DNA of 64,000 nt, taken from assembly GCA_946699065.1 (NCBI GenBank), contig CAMPDV010001480.1, positions 1-64,000 of the forward strand, written 5' to 3'. The DNA comes from Loxodes magnus. Lineage: Eukaryota > Ciliophora > Karyorelictea > Loxodida > Loxodidae. The notes under the pieces were generated by a model, which was given only the letters and a program-made list of their open reading frames with translations, did no database searches and was not told the origin of the DNA. Both the position numbers and the translations under genes were made by a program. Positions 1 to 11,040 of the stretch are shown here, piece after piece; the stretch's first letter is position 1, and every line of letters begins with the position of its first letter.

Positions 1-2
1 TA

Positions 3-345
3 GTTATATTAAAATTATTTACGAATTATTTAAAAATTAGATAATTAAAAAGATGATGGGAGCTGAAGTTGATTCTCATAAAACCTTTTAGCATTTTGGA
101 TAAGGTCAAGTTCCTATCCACTGAGAAGGTCCATGGCTAGAGTCATTCTCAGCAGGAAAACAAAATCTTTCCGATTATCCACTCTTCCTAGCAACTTGAA
201 GACTGTCGGCTCCTAGTTACGGAACACCTGACTGAAGCTTATTGAATTAAGCAACAGAAAATCCTCTCTATATGCATTGAGAGATTGTCCTGGGTTGTCT
301 AGCTGGAAAGGAGTTTCCAGTCCCTCGAAAGAGAAGTTTTAAAGT
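3..345 (+). CDS. Possible exon in a GC-richer island at the start of module D
   Basis: This block is clearly richer in G and C than its surroundings and is kept in both D copies (second copy 44346-44665). With UAR=Gln and UGA=Trp all three forward frames are open. The frame containing TEAYWIKQQKILSICIE has the most natural composition, and an alternative starts at ATG 53. D2 differs from D1 by a 1-nt deletion near 44517 and by a 21-bp tandem duplication, so at least one copy is frameshifted if this is protein coding. No family was recognised. It may be the 5' part of the same broken gene as 1392-2900. Short perfect hairpins (for example CTGGAAA-GGAG-TTTCCAG near 301-318) leave a structured RNA as an alternative. 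Confidence 0.3.
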
Positions 346-1391
346 TTATAATTAATTAATTGTAAACTGCTTATTACTCCTAAGGATAATATTTAAAGAT
401 TTAAAATACTTAATTGAAAATATTTGCTTGCTATGTTTGTAGAAATCTTTATAAATCAGTATTAATAAATATTCGAAAATAGTCCCCATTTCAGTTAAAT
501 ATCTAAATCAAAATAGGTGAAAAGAAAATAAGTAGAATTGTCATGATATAGTACAAAACTGAGGAAGACTGGCGAAGTATTTAGTAAAGGAAATTATTTT
601 CAATTAATTTAAGTATTTATCAAGGTGGTATCACTATATCTCGATATTGCTCTTTTTATTATATAGAAATATTACCAAAATATAGACATTAAAAAATATA
701 AAATTTGAATTAATTTTTAAGATAAGACTAAAATTAAAATATTTAAATGTAAAAAATAAATAAATAAAATATAAATAAGAGCTTAATAAACTGCTTAGCT
801 ATAAGCATTAAATAATATCTATTTTAACAAATTTATTATTTTATTAATTTTACTTTGTTTTCATTTAAACAAATTCTCTTTAATTTTAATTTATAATATA
901 ATTAATTAAAATCTATAAGCTTGTTTTAGTTTAATAAATGGATTAGTAAAATTATAAAAGTCCTAAAAAATAATTTGGTTCTTAGAAAAGAATTCCTAAT
1001 ATACTTCAATATAGTTGCTTAATGTGTTCAAAGTGCATTAAAATTGGCCTTATGTCGCTCAATAAATATTTTGTAAAACACATTAGTAAATATTTAAAGG
1101 CTAAATATCTGAGTTAAAAGACTAGATTTCAACTGAAAAATTTGAGAAGAAACTAATGAGTTTCAATAAAAAGCAAAACTAAATGAAAATTTATAGAATT
1201 GTTTGCAAATATTAAAATAATAAAAGATATAGTAAATTAACTTCATTAAAGTTTAGTGATTATCTAAAAACTCTTTTCTAATATCGTCAATTAAGTATGT
1301 ACTTCAAACCACAAATAATATTAGAGAGCACTATAAAATAATATAAGAAAAATCTAAGAAATAATTAAAAATTTAGAAAAAACATTACACT

Positions 1392-2900
1392 TACCATCAT
1401 AAACTAGATAGTAACAAGAAGAAATAATAGCCTTATTAGATATAATTAAATATCAATACGAGCAGATAAAGTTAATGATTTAGAAATATAACTAAGTTAA
1501 AAATGAAGAAGTAAATGTTAATTAAATTTCAGATCAGTTAATTAAAACTATTTTATCGTTATGAATTTTATTGAGGAAAAGTGCAGAATTAAAATCCATA
1601 GCATTATAATATTACAGATATATTAAATAAATATTTTAAATAATAAATTAAATATGATTTTACACTATTAACAGTAGAGAATGTTGCTAAGTTCTTAGAA
1701 AAATTTTAAAATAAAGTTTTGAAAAATACTAATTTGCAAGAAAAACCTTTAAATTTTCTAAAATATGTAATAATTAAGATATTTTGATTAAATTCAAACA
1801 GTTATCAAGTTAAGGTTTGATAAAAAAAAATTGAATGATGCCATAGAATTATCTAAGGCAGATATCAAAGTAGAATAAGTTTCTGCAAATGCGATAGCAA
1901 TCTTAAAATGTTTAAACTATAATTTTATATAAAAAAGATTTGAGGGAATAAGAATCTAAGGTGCTAATTGAGTGAATCAAATTTTCAAGATTGTAATCTA
2001 AGAAACTCAAATTTAAAAGAGATCAATCTAAGGAATATGAAGAATGCGAAGCTAACCAACTGCAATTTAAATGGAGTAAATTAAACTAAGATGTAATACG
2101 AATTGCCACAATTTCTTGATACTTTGTTGAAACATATGGATTGAATTTATTCGATAGCGATCACGAGTGACTTGAAATAATCATATCAGGAAATAACGAT
2201 TCGATTATAAAGATTTTTGATTTTCTGAGTGAGTTCTATAAGAGTACTTTGACCGAACGAACAAGTGAAGTTTTATCGATAGCTGCAAAGAGAGACTAGA
2301 AATAAATAGTTTCGGGAAGTTATGCTAGTACAATATAAGTATGGGAATTTTTTAATGTGACCTTAAAAAGTACTTTGATGGGACACACGAATTATGCTAG
2401 ATCAATAATGGTAACAAATGAATCGTTTCGGAAAGTTCTGATTAAACAATCAAAATATGAAACCTTCCAACAAAAAAAACATAAAAACTTTATTGCTACA
2501 AATTTAATGAGAATGTTAGTAATAGCAACTGATAATAATTTTATAATATCTGGATCATATGACAACACTATAAAATATGGAATTTCTAAACAGATGAGAG
2601 GTTAATATTATTACGAGGACATTAGGGAGAAATTTACGAATTAGTGCTGACTGGAGACTAAAAGGAGTAATATCAGGAGGATAAGAGAAATAGATAAGGA
2701 AGTGAAATATTCAAAATTATTACAAGATCTTAAAGATGGTTAAGTATAAAAGAAGGTAAGTATATAATTTAAATATAAATAGGAGTGAATTTAGAGAGAA
2801 TTACAATAGATATCTTCCATTCAAATAGTAATTTGTAGTTTTGAGAAAATAGTGGCGAGTAAAGCATCAAGAAAATGTCGAATATGAAGTTAGTTTTAGA
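1392..2900 (+). pseudogene. Decayed pentapeptide-repeat plus WD40 protein gene, D1 copy
   Basis: Using the ciliate code, the 5' part (about 1392-1650) reads as a helical segment (ALLDIIKYQYEQIKLMIQKY). About 1950-2080 reads as pentapeptide-type repeats (FQDCNLRNSNLKEINLRN, then KLTNCNLNG). About 2140-2900 reads as WD40 blades: IISGNNDSIIKIFDF, IVSGSYASTIQVWEF, LMGHTNYARSIMV, IISGSYDNTIKYG and GVISGGQEKQIRKWN, the last with TGA for Trp. Several frame changes are needed: near 1978 between the first pentapeptides, near 2172 inside a blade, and near 2665. Both D copies share the first two, so decay began before the duplication. D1 alone lacks the 125 bp found at 46739-46863, about one blade. A GTAAGT...AATAG stretch at 2756-2782 could be a 27-nt intron. 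Pentapeptide plus WD40 architectures occur in large ciliate regulatory proteins; no specific function is claimed. Confidence 0.8.
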
Positions 2901-5900
2901 ATATGAATTAAAAAAACGAAATTCATTGAAATTTAAATTAATACCTTAAAAGATATAAAACAATCTAAAATAATTTTAGCTTAGCAACAGTCAAATTTTT
3001 CATAATAAATAAAAAGCATAAACTTTAAATTATTTTTACTTTGATTTTTTAACTATTAATTATTTGAGTATGGATATAAAATTTTGGTACTATAAAATTA
3101 TTTAAAAAATAAAAAAATAATATACTAACTTTTATTATAAATTTTACTTTAAAAAAATTAAAAATAATTCTGTTTTAATTTTTGTAAATTTGTAATAAAA
3201 CAATAAAAATAACGCTTAATTATAAAAAATTATGGTATTATGAAAATATAATTTGCTAAAAAGCTCTGGATTTTGGACTTCCGGAGATCAGTTAATACAA
3301 ACAGCAATATCCTCAAGTTATTTTACTATTAAAAATTCGAATAAAGAGTTATTAAAATTAAAAAAATCTGATTAAATCTGTGATTCTTTTACAATTAAAG
3401 ATTAAAGGAAGTAAACTAAATTATTTGGAAGATTTTTAAAAGATTAATTCTTTTGTTAAAAACAGTATATGATAGAAAATTCGAGAAGCTTGACAAAATA
3501 TCTAAAGAATTAAGGATTTTGAAATTTATTGAATAAAACAAAAAAAATCTGAAAAATTACAGAATTTCATTAAATATAATAATTTTATTTCCAAAAATCT
3601 TAATATCTGGATAAAAAGTAAGCAATTCTTTATATTAAAATAATTTTATTATAATAAATTTATAAAATGTAAGAGATATTTAATAATTATAAAAGAACAA
3701 TATTTTATTTTTATCTTTACAATAATTTTGCACTTAGTCATATATAGTTAAAAATTGTTCGTAATTTTATATTTTCCAATTCTAATTAGAGAAATTTTTT
3801 TAATCGTAAATTATAAAAGTAAAATCTTTTTCATTTTATTTATTTAAATTACATTTTTTTATAAGATGCTTTATTTAAGAAAAATTAATGAAATATGTTC
3901 TTATATAATGATTTTCTTTTTAATTTAGCATTTTTAATTATAAATCTTTAATTTAATAATAAAAATAATATTTTATTTTACATTAATAATTAGATTTTTT
4001 AGTTTATTTTTACATTATGCTTTATTTTTTATTTTTTATTTTTTTAATTTGAAAATAATTAACAATTAATTTATAATTTTCAGACTTACGAATATAAACT
4101 ATCTTGATATTATTTTTAATATGCTATAAATTAAGAAAATTATAGAGACTAAATATTAAATTCTTATAATATGTGGTAAAATGTAAAGAAATATTAATTT
4201 CTTTGGGATACTATTTTTATTTTAATAAAACTTATCCTTTATAGAGATTAACGTATTAAAACATAAACTAGTTACTTTTCTTGTATCTTTCTTACAGTAA
4301 TCAACATTTCTTAAAATAAACTTAAAGCATATTAAATTCCAATAAATATTAGAATTATGATGAAAAATAGTAAAAATTATTATATTTTAAATTTTAATTT
4401 TCGTAATTTAAACTTTTTTCTTATTTGGGAAATAAATTTAAATTTAAATTAAAGTGTTAAAGAAGGATCGTCTACTAAAAAGCTTCCTACTTCCATTGGG
4501 AAATAAATAATTTTATTGTTTAAACTAAAGAAAATAATTTTATTTTCTTTTGTAAACTAATTTTTATGTATGAATAATATAAAATTTGAATTTTAAGTTG
4601 TTTTTAAGATTTGAACTTTAAAATATTGAAGTCATCAAATTATTTTATTTTATTTGTTGTAAGTTTCAAAGTTTTTGCTCAATTTCTTTAAATTAAAAAC
4701 ATTTTTAATTGTTTTTTTTAATTAGTATTTAGTTTTTTTTAATAATTAACAAATCTGGATTAAATCTAAAAATTTAAGCATCAATAACCTAATAATTCTA
4801 AATTACTATTACTTCTAATATTTTTTCATTCATTCGAAATTTTTTTTCCAATTTTCCGTAGTTTATTAAAAAACATTACTATCAACATCTAATTATAAAA
4901 ATGCAAAATAAGTCTTTAGCTATAATCCTAATATATTAAATAATTTGGAATTTTAGTAAGATAGTAAGTAAAAGGTGATTAAAAAATAAACTATTAAATT
5001 AATTTTTTAATTTTATGATTAAAGATATGATATACGAGTTATTATTATTATATTATAAAAATACTTAAGCAAATTTAGGATATCTATACATAATTATAGT
5101 TAAAGAAAGTAAAATAAGTTATTTTCGAAAACCTTAAAAAGTTTAATTATTTCTTAATAGGTTGCATATAAATAAGAAAAATTGTAAAAATTTGATTAAA
5201 AATTAAAAAATTTATAGAATAAAAAATCTTTAAAATTAAAGAATTTCATTAAATATAATATTTTTAATGCCAAAAATCTTAGTATTTTAGTTAAAAAAGT
5301 AAGCATTTATTTATATTAAAATGATTTTACTTAAATAATTGAATTATTTAAAAAAAACTTCACTTTATAATGATAATAATTTATCTAATTTACAGTAATA
5401 AAAATAATTAAAGCATAAATTTAGTAGAATTAGTCAAAATAAAATTTAAATTTAAACATTTAAAATTCTTAAAAAACTTCAATTTATTAATAATTTTTTT
5501 AATTAATTTAGATGGAAAAATAAATATGTATAATTTAAAAAATATATAATTTTTAGATTATGAAATTTGAAAAGCATAACTATTAATCGTTATATTTTTA
5601 ACGTGTCTCTTAATAATTTAACAAGGATATATTACAAGGCATTTAACACAAATACGAATTTCTATGTAAAATTCATATTATAAAATTTAAATTCCAATTT
5701 CAATCTTTTGGATGCGTTCTCTTCAAGATATTAATTCTAATTAGGAATCACTTTAATTTTATGAATTATAAGAAAATACTTAATATTTTTGCTAATTACG
5801 ATTTTGTTTATATGATAAAAAAACTAATGGAAAACTTGAGAAACTTTTACCAAAAATCTTGAAATGAATCTGTATCATTTGCAGATAATTTCAAGACTTA

Positions 5901-7200
5901 AGGAAAATTGATTTCTAAACTTAAACTTTAAACACAATAAGTTTAACTTTTGTTTGCACTAAAATTTTATTGTAAAATAAGCAAAGGATCAAATCTAAAT
6001 TATCGAGAAATAGACTATCTAAAGAAAAATTTGCAAAAGAGACTTCCTTAAAGAAAATATTTTTCTCTTTAAGATTAAAACTTAAATCTCTCAGGAATTG
6101 TCATTTTACAATTAAGGTTGAATTATTCTATTTTCGTAGTACTTTTTATTAGTTGAATAAATTAATATTTAAATAGAAATTAAAATTAATTCTCTTTTAA
6201 TATTCTTTGAAGAGTGCTTATATCTCTTTCTATTGCTTCTAAGAATTTATTTACTTTTTTAGATTATTTAAATTCTAATTTTTAATTTGATTTTATATAG
6301 TACAATTGTTGATCATAGTTAATTAATTTTACAAGTTATTTGCTTTATTATTATTTTGATATTTTTATAAAGATTATAATCTATTTATTAATCTTGTTCA
6401 TTCATAAAAGTTTTAGTTTCTGTATAATGTTTAATTTTAAATAATGTTAGTAAATATATGAAACTTATTATTTTAGATTTTTTACTTATGCTATATGCTT
6501 TAAATCTTAATCATCAAAAGATCTATTTTTTAATTCTAACAAAGTGCAGAATAAACTTAATGAAAAATTAACTTTTTTATTTAATTCTTATAAGTAACAA
6601 AACTATCTATATTTATACTAATAAATATTTAACTAATGAAACTATACATTCTCTCCATTTAGTAAAGTATCTGTTTAAATAATAATTTTAAATAATTATA
6701 ATTTATAGTAAACATACTATTTTAAACTATAAAAAGTAATAAAAATTATAAATTTAGAGTAAGTAATTTAGACATAGCAAAGATATTCTAGATCATAGAA
6801 TATTAATAGATAATATATTAATCTTTTACTAATAAAATTATTATTTACTATAGGAAAAATAGGTATTATGAGAATAAGAATAAACATTTGGTAAATTTAA
6901 ATATGATAAATAAATTAATAAAGTGGTAGCATACTTTTATTTAAGATTAAAGTAAATCAAAATTAAAGATATTTTAACATCAAAATAAACTCTTAATTTG
7001 AAAATTGAAATAATTACTGATAAGTCATAGTAAACAGTCTTGCTAAGTTTTAGATATGAAACTTAATAATAGTATCGAAGTTAGAAAAATGTTTTAAATG
7101 TTCATAAAATTAATAATATCTTATGCCATTTAGATAATTCTCTTATCATAGTAAAGTATCATGTATTGATTCTCACTTTTATATAAATAATAAGAATATA
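2901..7200. other. AT-rich spacer inside D1
   Basis: Very AT-rich, with long A and T runs; no gene is supported. It is nevertheless nearly the same as 47291-51540 because the whole module was duplicated. The only large difference is the 71-bp segment at 4426-4507. A short phrase (gatttttaaaag, gaatttcattaaatataat) recurs within the module near 3430-3600 and 5220-5260, a weak internal repeat. Confidence 0.6.
4426..4507. other. 71-bp segment present in D1, absent from D2, bounded by an 11-bp direct repeat
   Basis: D1 has tgggaaataaa at 4426-4436 and again at 4497-4507. D2 has a single similar copy (aggaaataaa, near 48860) and lacks everything between. The segment includes a relatively GC-rich core (around 4465-4495). 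Either it inserted with duplication of the flank, or it was lost from D2 by recombination between the direct repeats. No ORF or terminal inverted repeat is evident. Confidence 0.75.
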
Positions 7201-7201
7201 A

Positions 7202-8960
7202 AAACTCATAAAGAAGGAGATTGCTTATAAATTACTTCAAAAACAAGTAAAATTTAGAATTCTTTTAAAAGGATTATCTAGATAATTGAAAAACGAAAAA
7301 CTTAAACCAATTAAGCTTTATTTCAAATCTTTGAAATATCCGGAAAAAACAATTGAAAATTAAAGGCAATAATTAAGTTTTAATTTGATATCAAGTTAGA
7401 AAGAAAAAATTGCTTCTAGAATTTAAAAATAAAGAGAAAATGAATGTACTACTGAATTTTCTTATTTAGAGATCATAAGGATGAAAAAGCCTTAAAAAAT
7501 TTAAGAAGGGTTATTATAACTAAGATAATTCACTAATTAGCTGAAAGATTTATTAAGTGAATAAATTATTTTAATTAAAGGACTGATTGTTGATATAACT
7601 ATGCTTGAATATCTTAAAGTTACATTATAATTATTTATTATCTGATAAATCTTAATCCACTTAATGTATTTATTTTAACTATATGCTTTTTAAGTAAAAT
7701 ATTATATTACATGGTTTATTATTAGGATAATTAAGTGAATATATGAGAATACTATTATTTCTCTTTGTTATTATTATTTTACCTAAGATATTTTAAACTC
7801 TAATGTTAATAGCTTACTTTATAAAGTGTTAAATTAATTTTATAGACTTTAGTATATATTGTTTTGATAATTTTCTATTTAGAACTAATTATATAATCCC
7901 AAAAAGTTATTCTTGATGCCTTAATTTAAGCCTGGCTTACTATTATATAGGTTAAACTTATGTAAGATGAATGGTAATAGAAAATAAATGAAAAGTATGA
8001 TAGATTGAGTATAATTATATGGTTTACTAATAATAACTGGAAGTATTATTATTATATCATACAATTACTTATTATAATCTCTAAAATTAATTTTAATTAC
8101 TATATCCTTTTATAAACTGGATACTATTTCTATTTTTAATTCCTATATCATTTAACATTTGTAACAGCATTCTAAAATTATTTAGTTAAAAGTATTAGGG
8201 ATTTCAATAGCTCTAAGTTTCATTATAACTTAGATTATTAAAAAGAATATTCAATTACAAAAAAAATTTAAAAAAATGCTTAAGTATAAAATAAAAAGTC
8301 TGTAGGAGTATCATTATGTGCTTCTCTCAATCTTAGTATACTAAATAATCTCCTAAAATCCTTAAAAATATTAAATTCATACCTAGGAGGAAATAAATTT
8401 ATGCTCTAAGAGAGATTCTTAATATGATTGTCTTGAGGTCTGTAGCTATGTTTACTTTATGCTTTAATGAAACTTACTCAAAGTTAATATAGTAACGTAA
8501 GGCAAGACTTATAATGGAATATTTCTTGTACTAATGAGATTTCAATTATCTTTCCGAATTAAATTTATTTAGCAATAAATAAAAAATGAATGCTTATATC
8601 TAATCTATTATATCCTTAATAGGTTATTTTCCTTTCTTATCTAGCAAAGTTTAAGGTTTTAAAGTATTGTAATTTAATAATAGTTTAAAAGTAATAAATT
8701 ATAGAAGCTATTCTATTAATTTTAGCTTTAGTAAATGAGATTTATTTTATTTTTAGTTATTTAGTTTAAAAATAACTAAAAATAGATGAAAATATCTAGA
8801 TTATGTAAAAGGGATATGTAATAAATTAAGTAGCAGTTAGTAAAATAGCAAAACTAGTTACTTTAATAGAGAATTATAGGGAACTTTCTCTTCACTAAAT
8901 TATAATAAAGATTAATTTAGATTTGAATTATAAGTATGAAGCATATATTACATAATACAT
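7202..8960 (+). CDS. Coding-like stretch spanning the right edge of D1, product unknown
   Basis: From 7202 one frame gives an ordinary-looking hydrophilic sequence (KLIKKEIAYKLLQKQVKFRI and onward) to about 7610. From about 7860 another frame gives alternating polar and hydrophobic, membrane-protein-like segments (KLMQDEWQQKINEKYDRLS, KSVGVSLCASLNLSILNNLL) to about 8960. A change of frame between them would need an intron or a frameshift, and neither was located. The first half has a D2 counterpart at 51540-52000, in which an extra base near 51672 breaks the frame. The D1/D2 boundary (7811) falls inside. Without real stop codons in this code, the call depends on composition only. Confidence 0.3.
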
Positions 8961-10150
8961 TTTATATCATTAATCATATTAATTATATATAAGTATAAAC
9001 AGCAACATTAGAGAATAATACTTTAATTTTAGCTAAAATAAAACATCATTATTGATGTTATAAAATTAAATTAATCAAACTAATTACAATTATAGTTACT
9101 ATCATTTTACACTAATGCACCTAACATTAAATAAAAAATAAATAAACCAACAAATTAAAAAGGAAAGTCGATAAAAATAGCAAAAGAACTAAACCCCAAA
9201 TTAAGATTATATGTTAAGATATAAGAAATTGGCTTTTTTATTAAAAGGCAATTATAAAATCTGATGGAATGATAAATTTATATTGCCGTTCATGAAACTT
9301 TAACTTCAATTATGAATAACCAATTAGGATGCTTAGCTTGTATTAGATAATAATAGTCAACTAAAGTATAAAATCAAAAACATGACAAAAATAAAATAAA
9401 AATAATGGATTGTAAGGGATTTTGGAAATAGATATTTATTAAAACTCTTATAACGTAGAATAGTAAATTAAAATATATTTGAATTAATCCTTTTTTGAGA
9501 AATATAAAATTTTAGAAATACTTAGAAGTTTGGAAAGTAGAATAATTTGCAAATGTTCTCATTAAATGTAAGACTAAGTCGAGATAAATAACGAAAACCT
9601 AAATTTAATAAAAATTAATCTAATCTAATAATATTTATAAATTTGAAAAATATAAGAAATAAGCATTACTTTCGAAGATAAATTACGATATTTTTTGCAT
9701 ATGACTCAAAGCAAACTTTACTCCGAATCGTTTATTTGAGAGTAGTAGCAAAGAATTAAAAAAATGTAACTTGTTATGAATTGATTCTATTATTTAGTAT
9801 AGGAAAAAAAGTAATTACTATAAGAACTAAAATAAAAAAAATAATAATCTAATAAGTAACTTTTTTAGATTCTAAAAATATAAACAAAAATCTTTTACCT
9901 AAAATTGCTAAAATTAACTCATTTTTATATAAACCTGTGACATTAAGAAGATACTAACTGCATATTTAAAAGAAATAATTCTACGGAAAGTTACAATGAA
10001 TATGCGTTTTAAATATTTGATACAGAATTAATAAGCAATAAGCATTATCCAACAAAATTAGCTTATAAATTCAGAAAAAAGACTAGAAAATGAAAAATAA
10101 AAAAATTAAATTAAACTTAAAATATTAGAATTTATAGATATTCAACTATA
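8961..10150. other. AT-rich interval before an ORF1 copy
   Basis: No homology recognised. About 9650-9850 has a coding-like frame (fragment ITFEDKLRYFLHMTQSKLYS) but nothing ties it to a family; it could be the 5' region of the ORF1-bearing element that follows or chance in a code without stops. Confidence 0.4.
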
Positions 10151-10179
10151 AATAAATTAAAAATTACCAATATAAAAAA

Positions 10180-10956
10180 ATGGCAGAAGGTCTCAAGAAG
10201 GGTTTTTTGTAGGCTCCATAGATAAAGGAGCAAAAACCAGAGACTTCTAATTCTTCATCCATCACGTCTTCTTTAATAAAATAATAATCTTCTTAATCTT
10301 AATAACCTCTAATAGTTGAAAATTAAAGATAATCTTAAATAAAATAAGAACTTAAATAAGCATAAACAGAATAAAACTAATAATAAAATATTGACTTTCT
10401 TCCTAAACCTAGACCAAGTAACTATAGGAAATAAGAGAATCCAAAAACGATGCAAAAACAGACAAATGAAGAATAATTATTAATTGAAAGTCTTTTGAAA
10501 TCTGTGCGTATTCTTTAAGAAGAAGTAAAAATATTAAGATAAGAAAACAAAAAATTATTAGAAAAAAGTTAAAATACTGAAGAAAGATTATTCAAATAAG
10601 AATTCGAAGTATAGCAACTTGGACAAAAAAGAATAGAGCCTCTAATCTAAGAAATAAAAATGGAAGTAGAAGACGATAAGTAAAAAGAACCAACCAATAT
10701 TAGAAGGATTCTCAAGAGATGTTACCTGTGCTAATCAAGATTCCATAGATTCAAGAGTTGCAAGATATACAAGGAAAAGATGAAGAGAAACAGCGAAGAA
10801 ATCTGAAGAGAATTAACAAGAATTTACGTGACGATAGAAGGAAGAATTTACAGAAGAAGAATTTTCCATTCGAGTTCCAGAACTCCGAAAAAACTGGATG
10901 ATCCGAACTTTTATTTTAAGCATACAGGAGCGATCACTGGATGTCAGTGGAAATGA
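10180..10956 (+). CDS. LINE ORF1 (Gag-like) protein, full-length frame with CCHC zinc knuckle
   Basis: ATG at 10180 opens an uninterrupted frame of about 258 codons under UAR=Gln. It starts MAEGLKKGFLQAP, matching the start of other ORF1 copies here. A Gln/Ser-rich region follows, then a coiled coil around residues 99-150 containing LQEEVKILRQENKKLLEK. A perfect C-x2-C-x4-H-x4-C knuckle covers residues 181-194 (CYLCQSRFHRFKSC), and after it comes a W-R-E-L...G-x-I-Y segment shared with the copy at 52182-53005. Coiled coil plus zinc knuckle is the usual layout of LINE ORF1, an RNA-binding chaperone of the retrotransposition particle. The first in-frame TGA is at 10954 with a second six bases later, so termination there is likely. 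No ORF2 follows, so this is a partial element even though ORF1 itself looks intact. Confidence 0.8.
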
Positions 10957-11040
10957 GGTTGAAACACCTCAAAACCACAAACACTTTAATTAAGTATATT
11001 ATTATTATTATTATTATTAAAAATTACCATTTCAATTTTG

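Larger units (their letters stand above)
1..7811. repeat. Module D1: 7.8-kb segmental duplicate of 44294-52181
   Basis: Read side by side, this stretch and 44294-52181 run in the same order and orientation with scattered substitutions and small indels; the match stops abruptly at about 7811, just after the shared string ending in agcttacttta. The left edge lies at or before the window start. The module holds a higher-GC block (about 50-345), a decayed pentapeptide/WD40 gene (1392-2900), about 4 kb of very AT-rich DNA, and a coding-like stretch from about 7200. The largest differences are a 125-bp deletion inside the WD40 pseudogene and a 71-bp extra segment at 4426-4507. Confidence 0.92.

Noticed and set aside
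301-318. Perfect hairpin CTGGAAA-GGAG-TTTCCAG and neighbouring stems as a structured RNA
   Set aside because: The surrounding block is also fully open for translation and the stems are short; D2 duplicates half of the hairpin without compensating change.
2172-2194. GTGACTTGAAATAATCATATCAG as a 23-nt intron in the D1 WD40 pseudogene
   Set aside because: Removing it would delete the Asp and the hydrophobic strand of the blade, and its 5' end is unlike the other introns; a frameshift explains it better.
7202-7620. Treating the D1/D2 sequence pair as proof of coding by conserved frame
   Set aside because: D2 carries an uncompensated base near 51672 and another frame reads just as well there, so the comparison does not decide.
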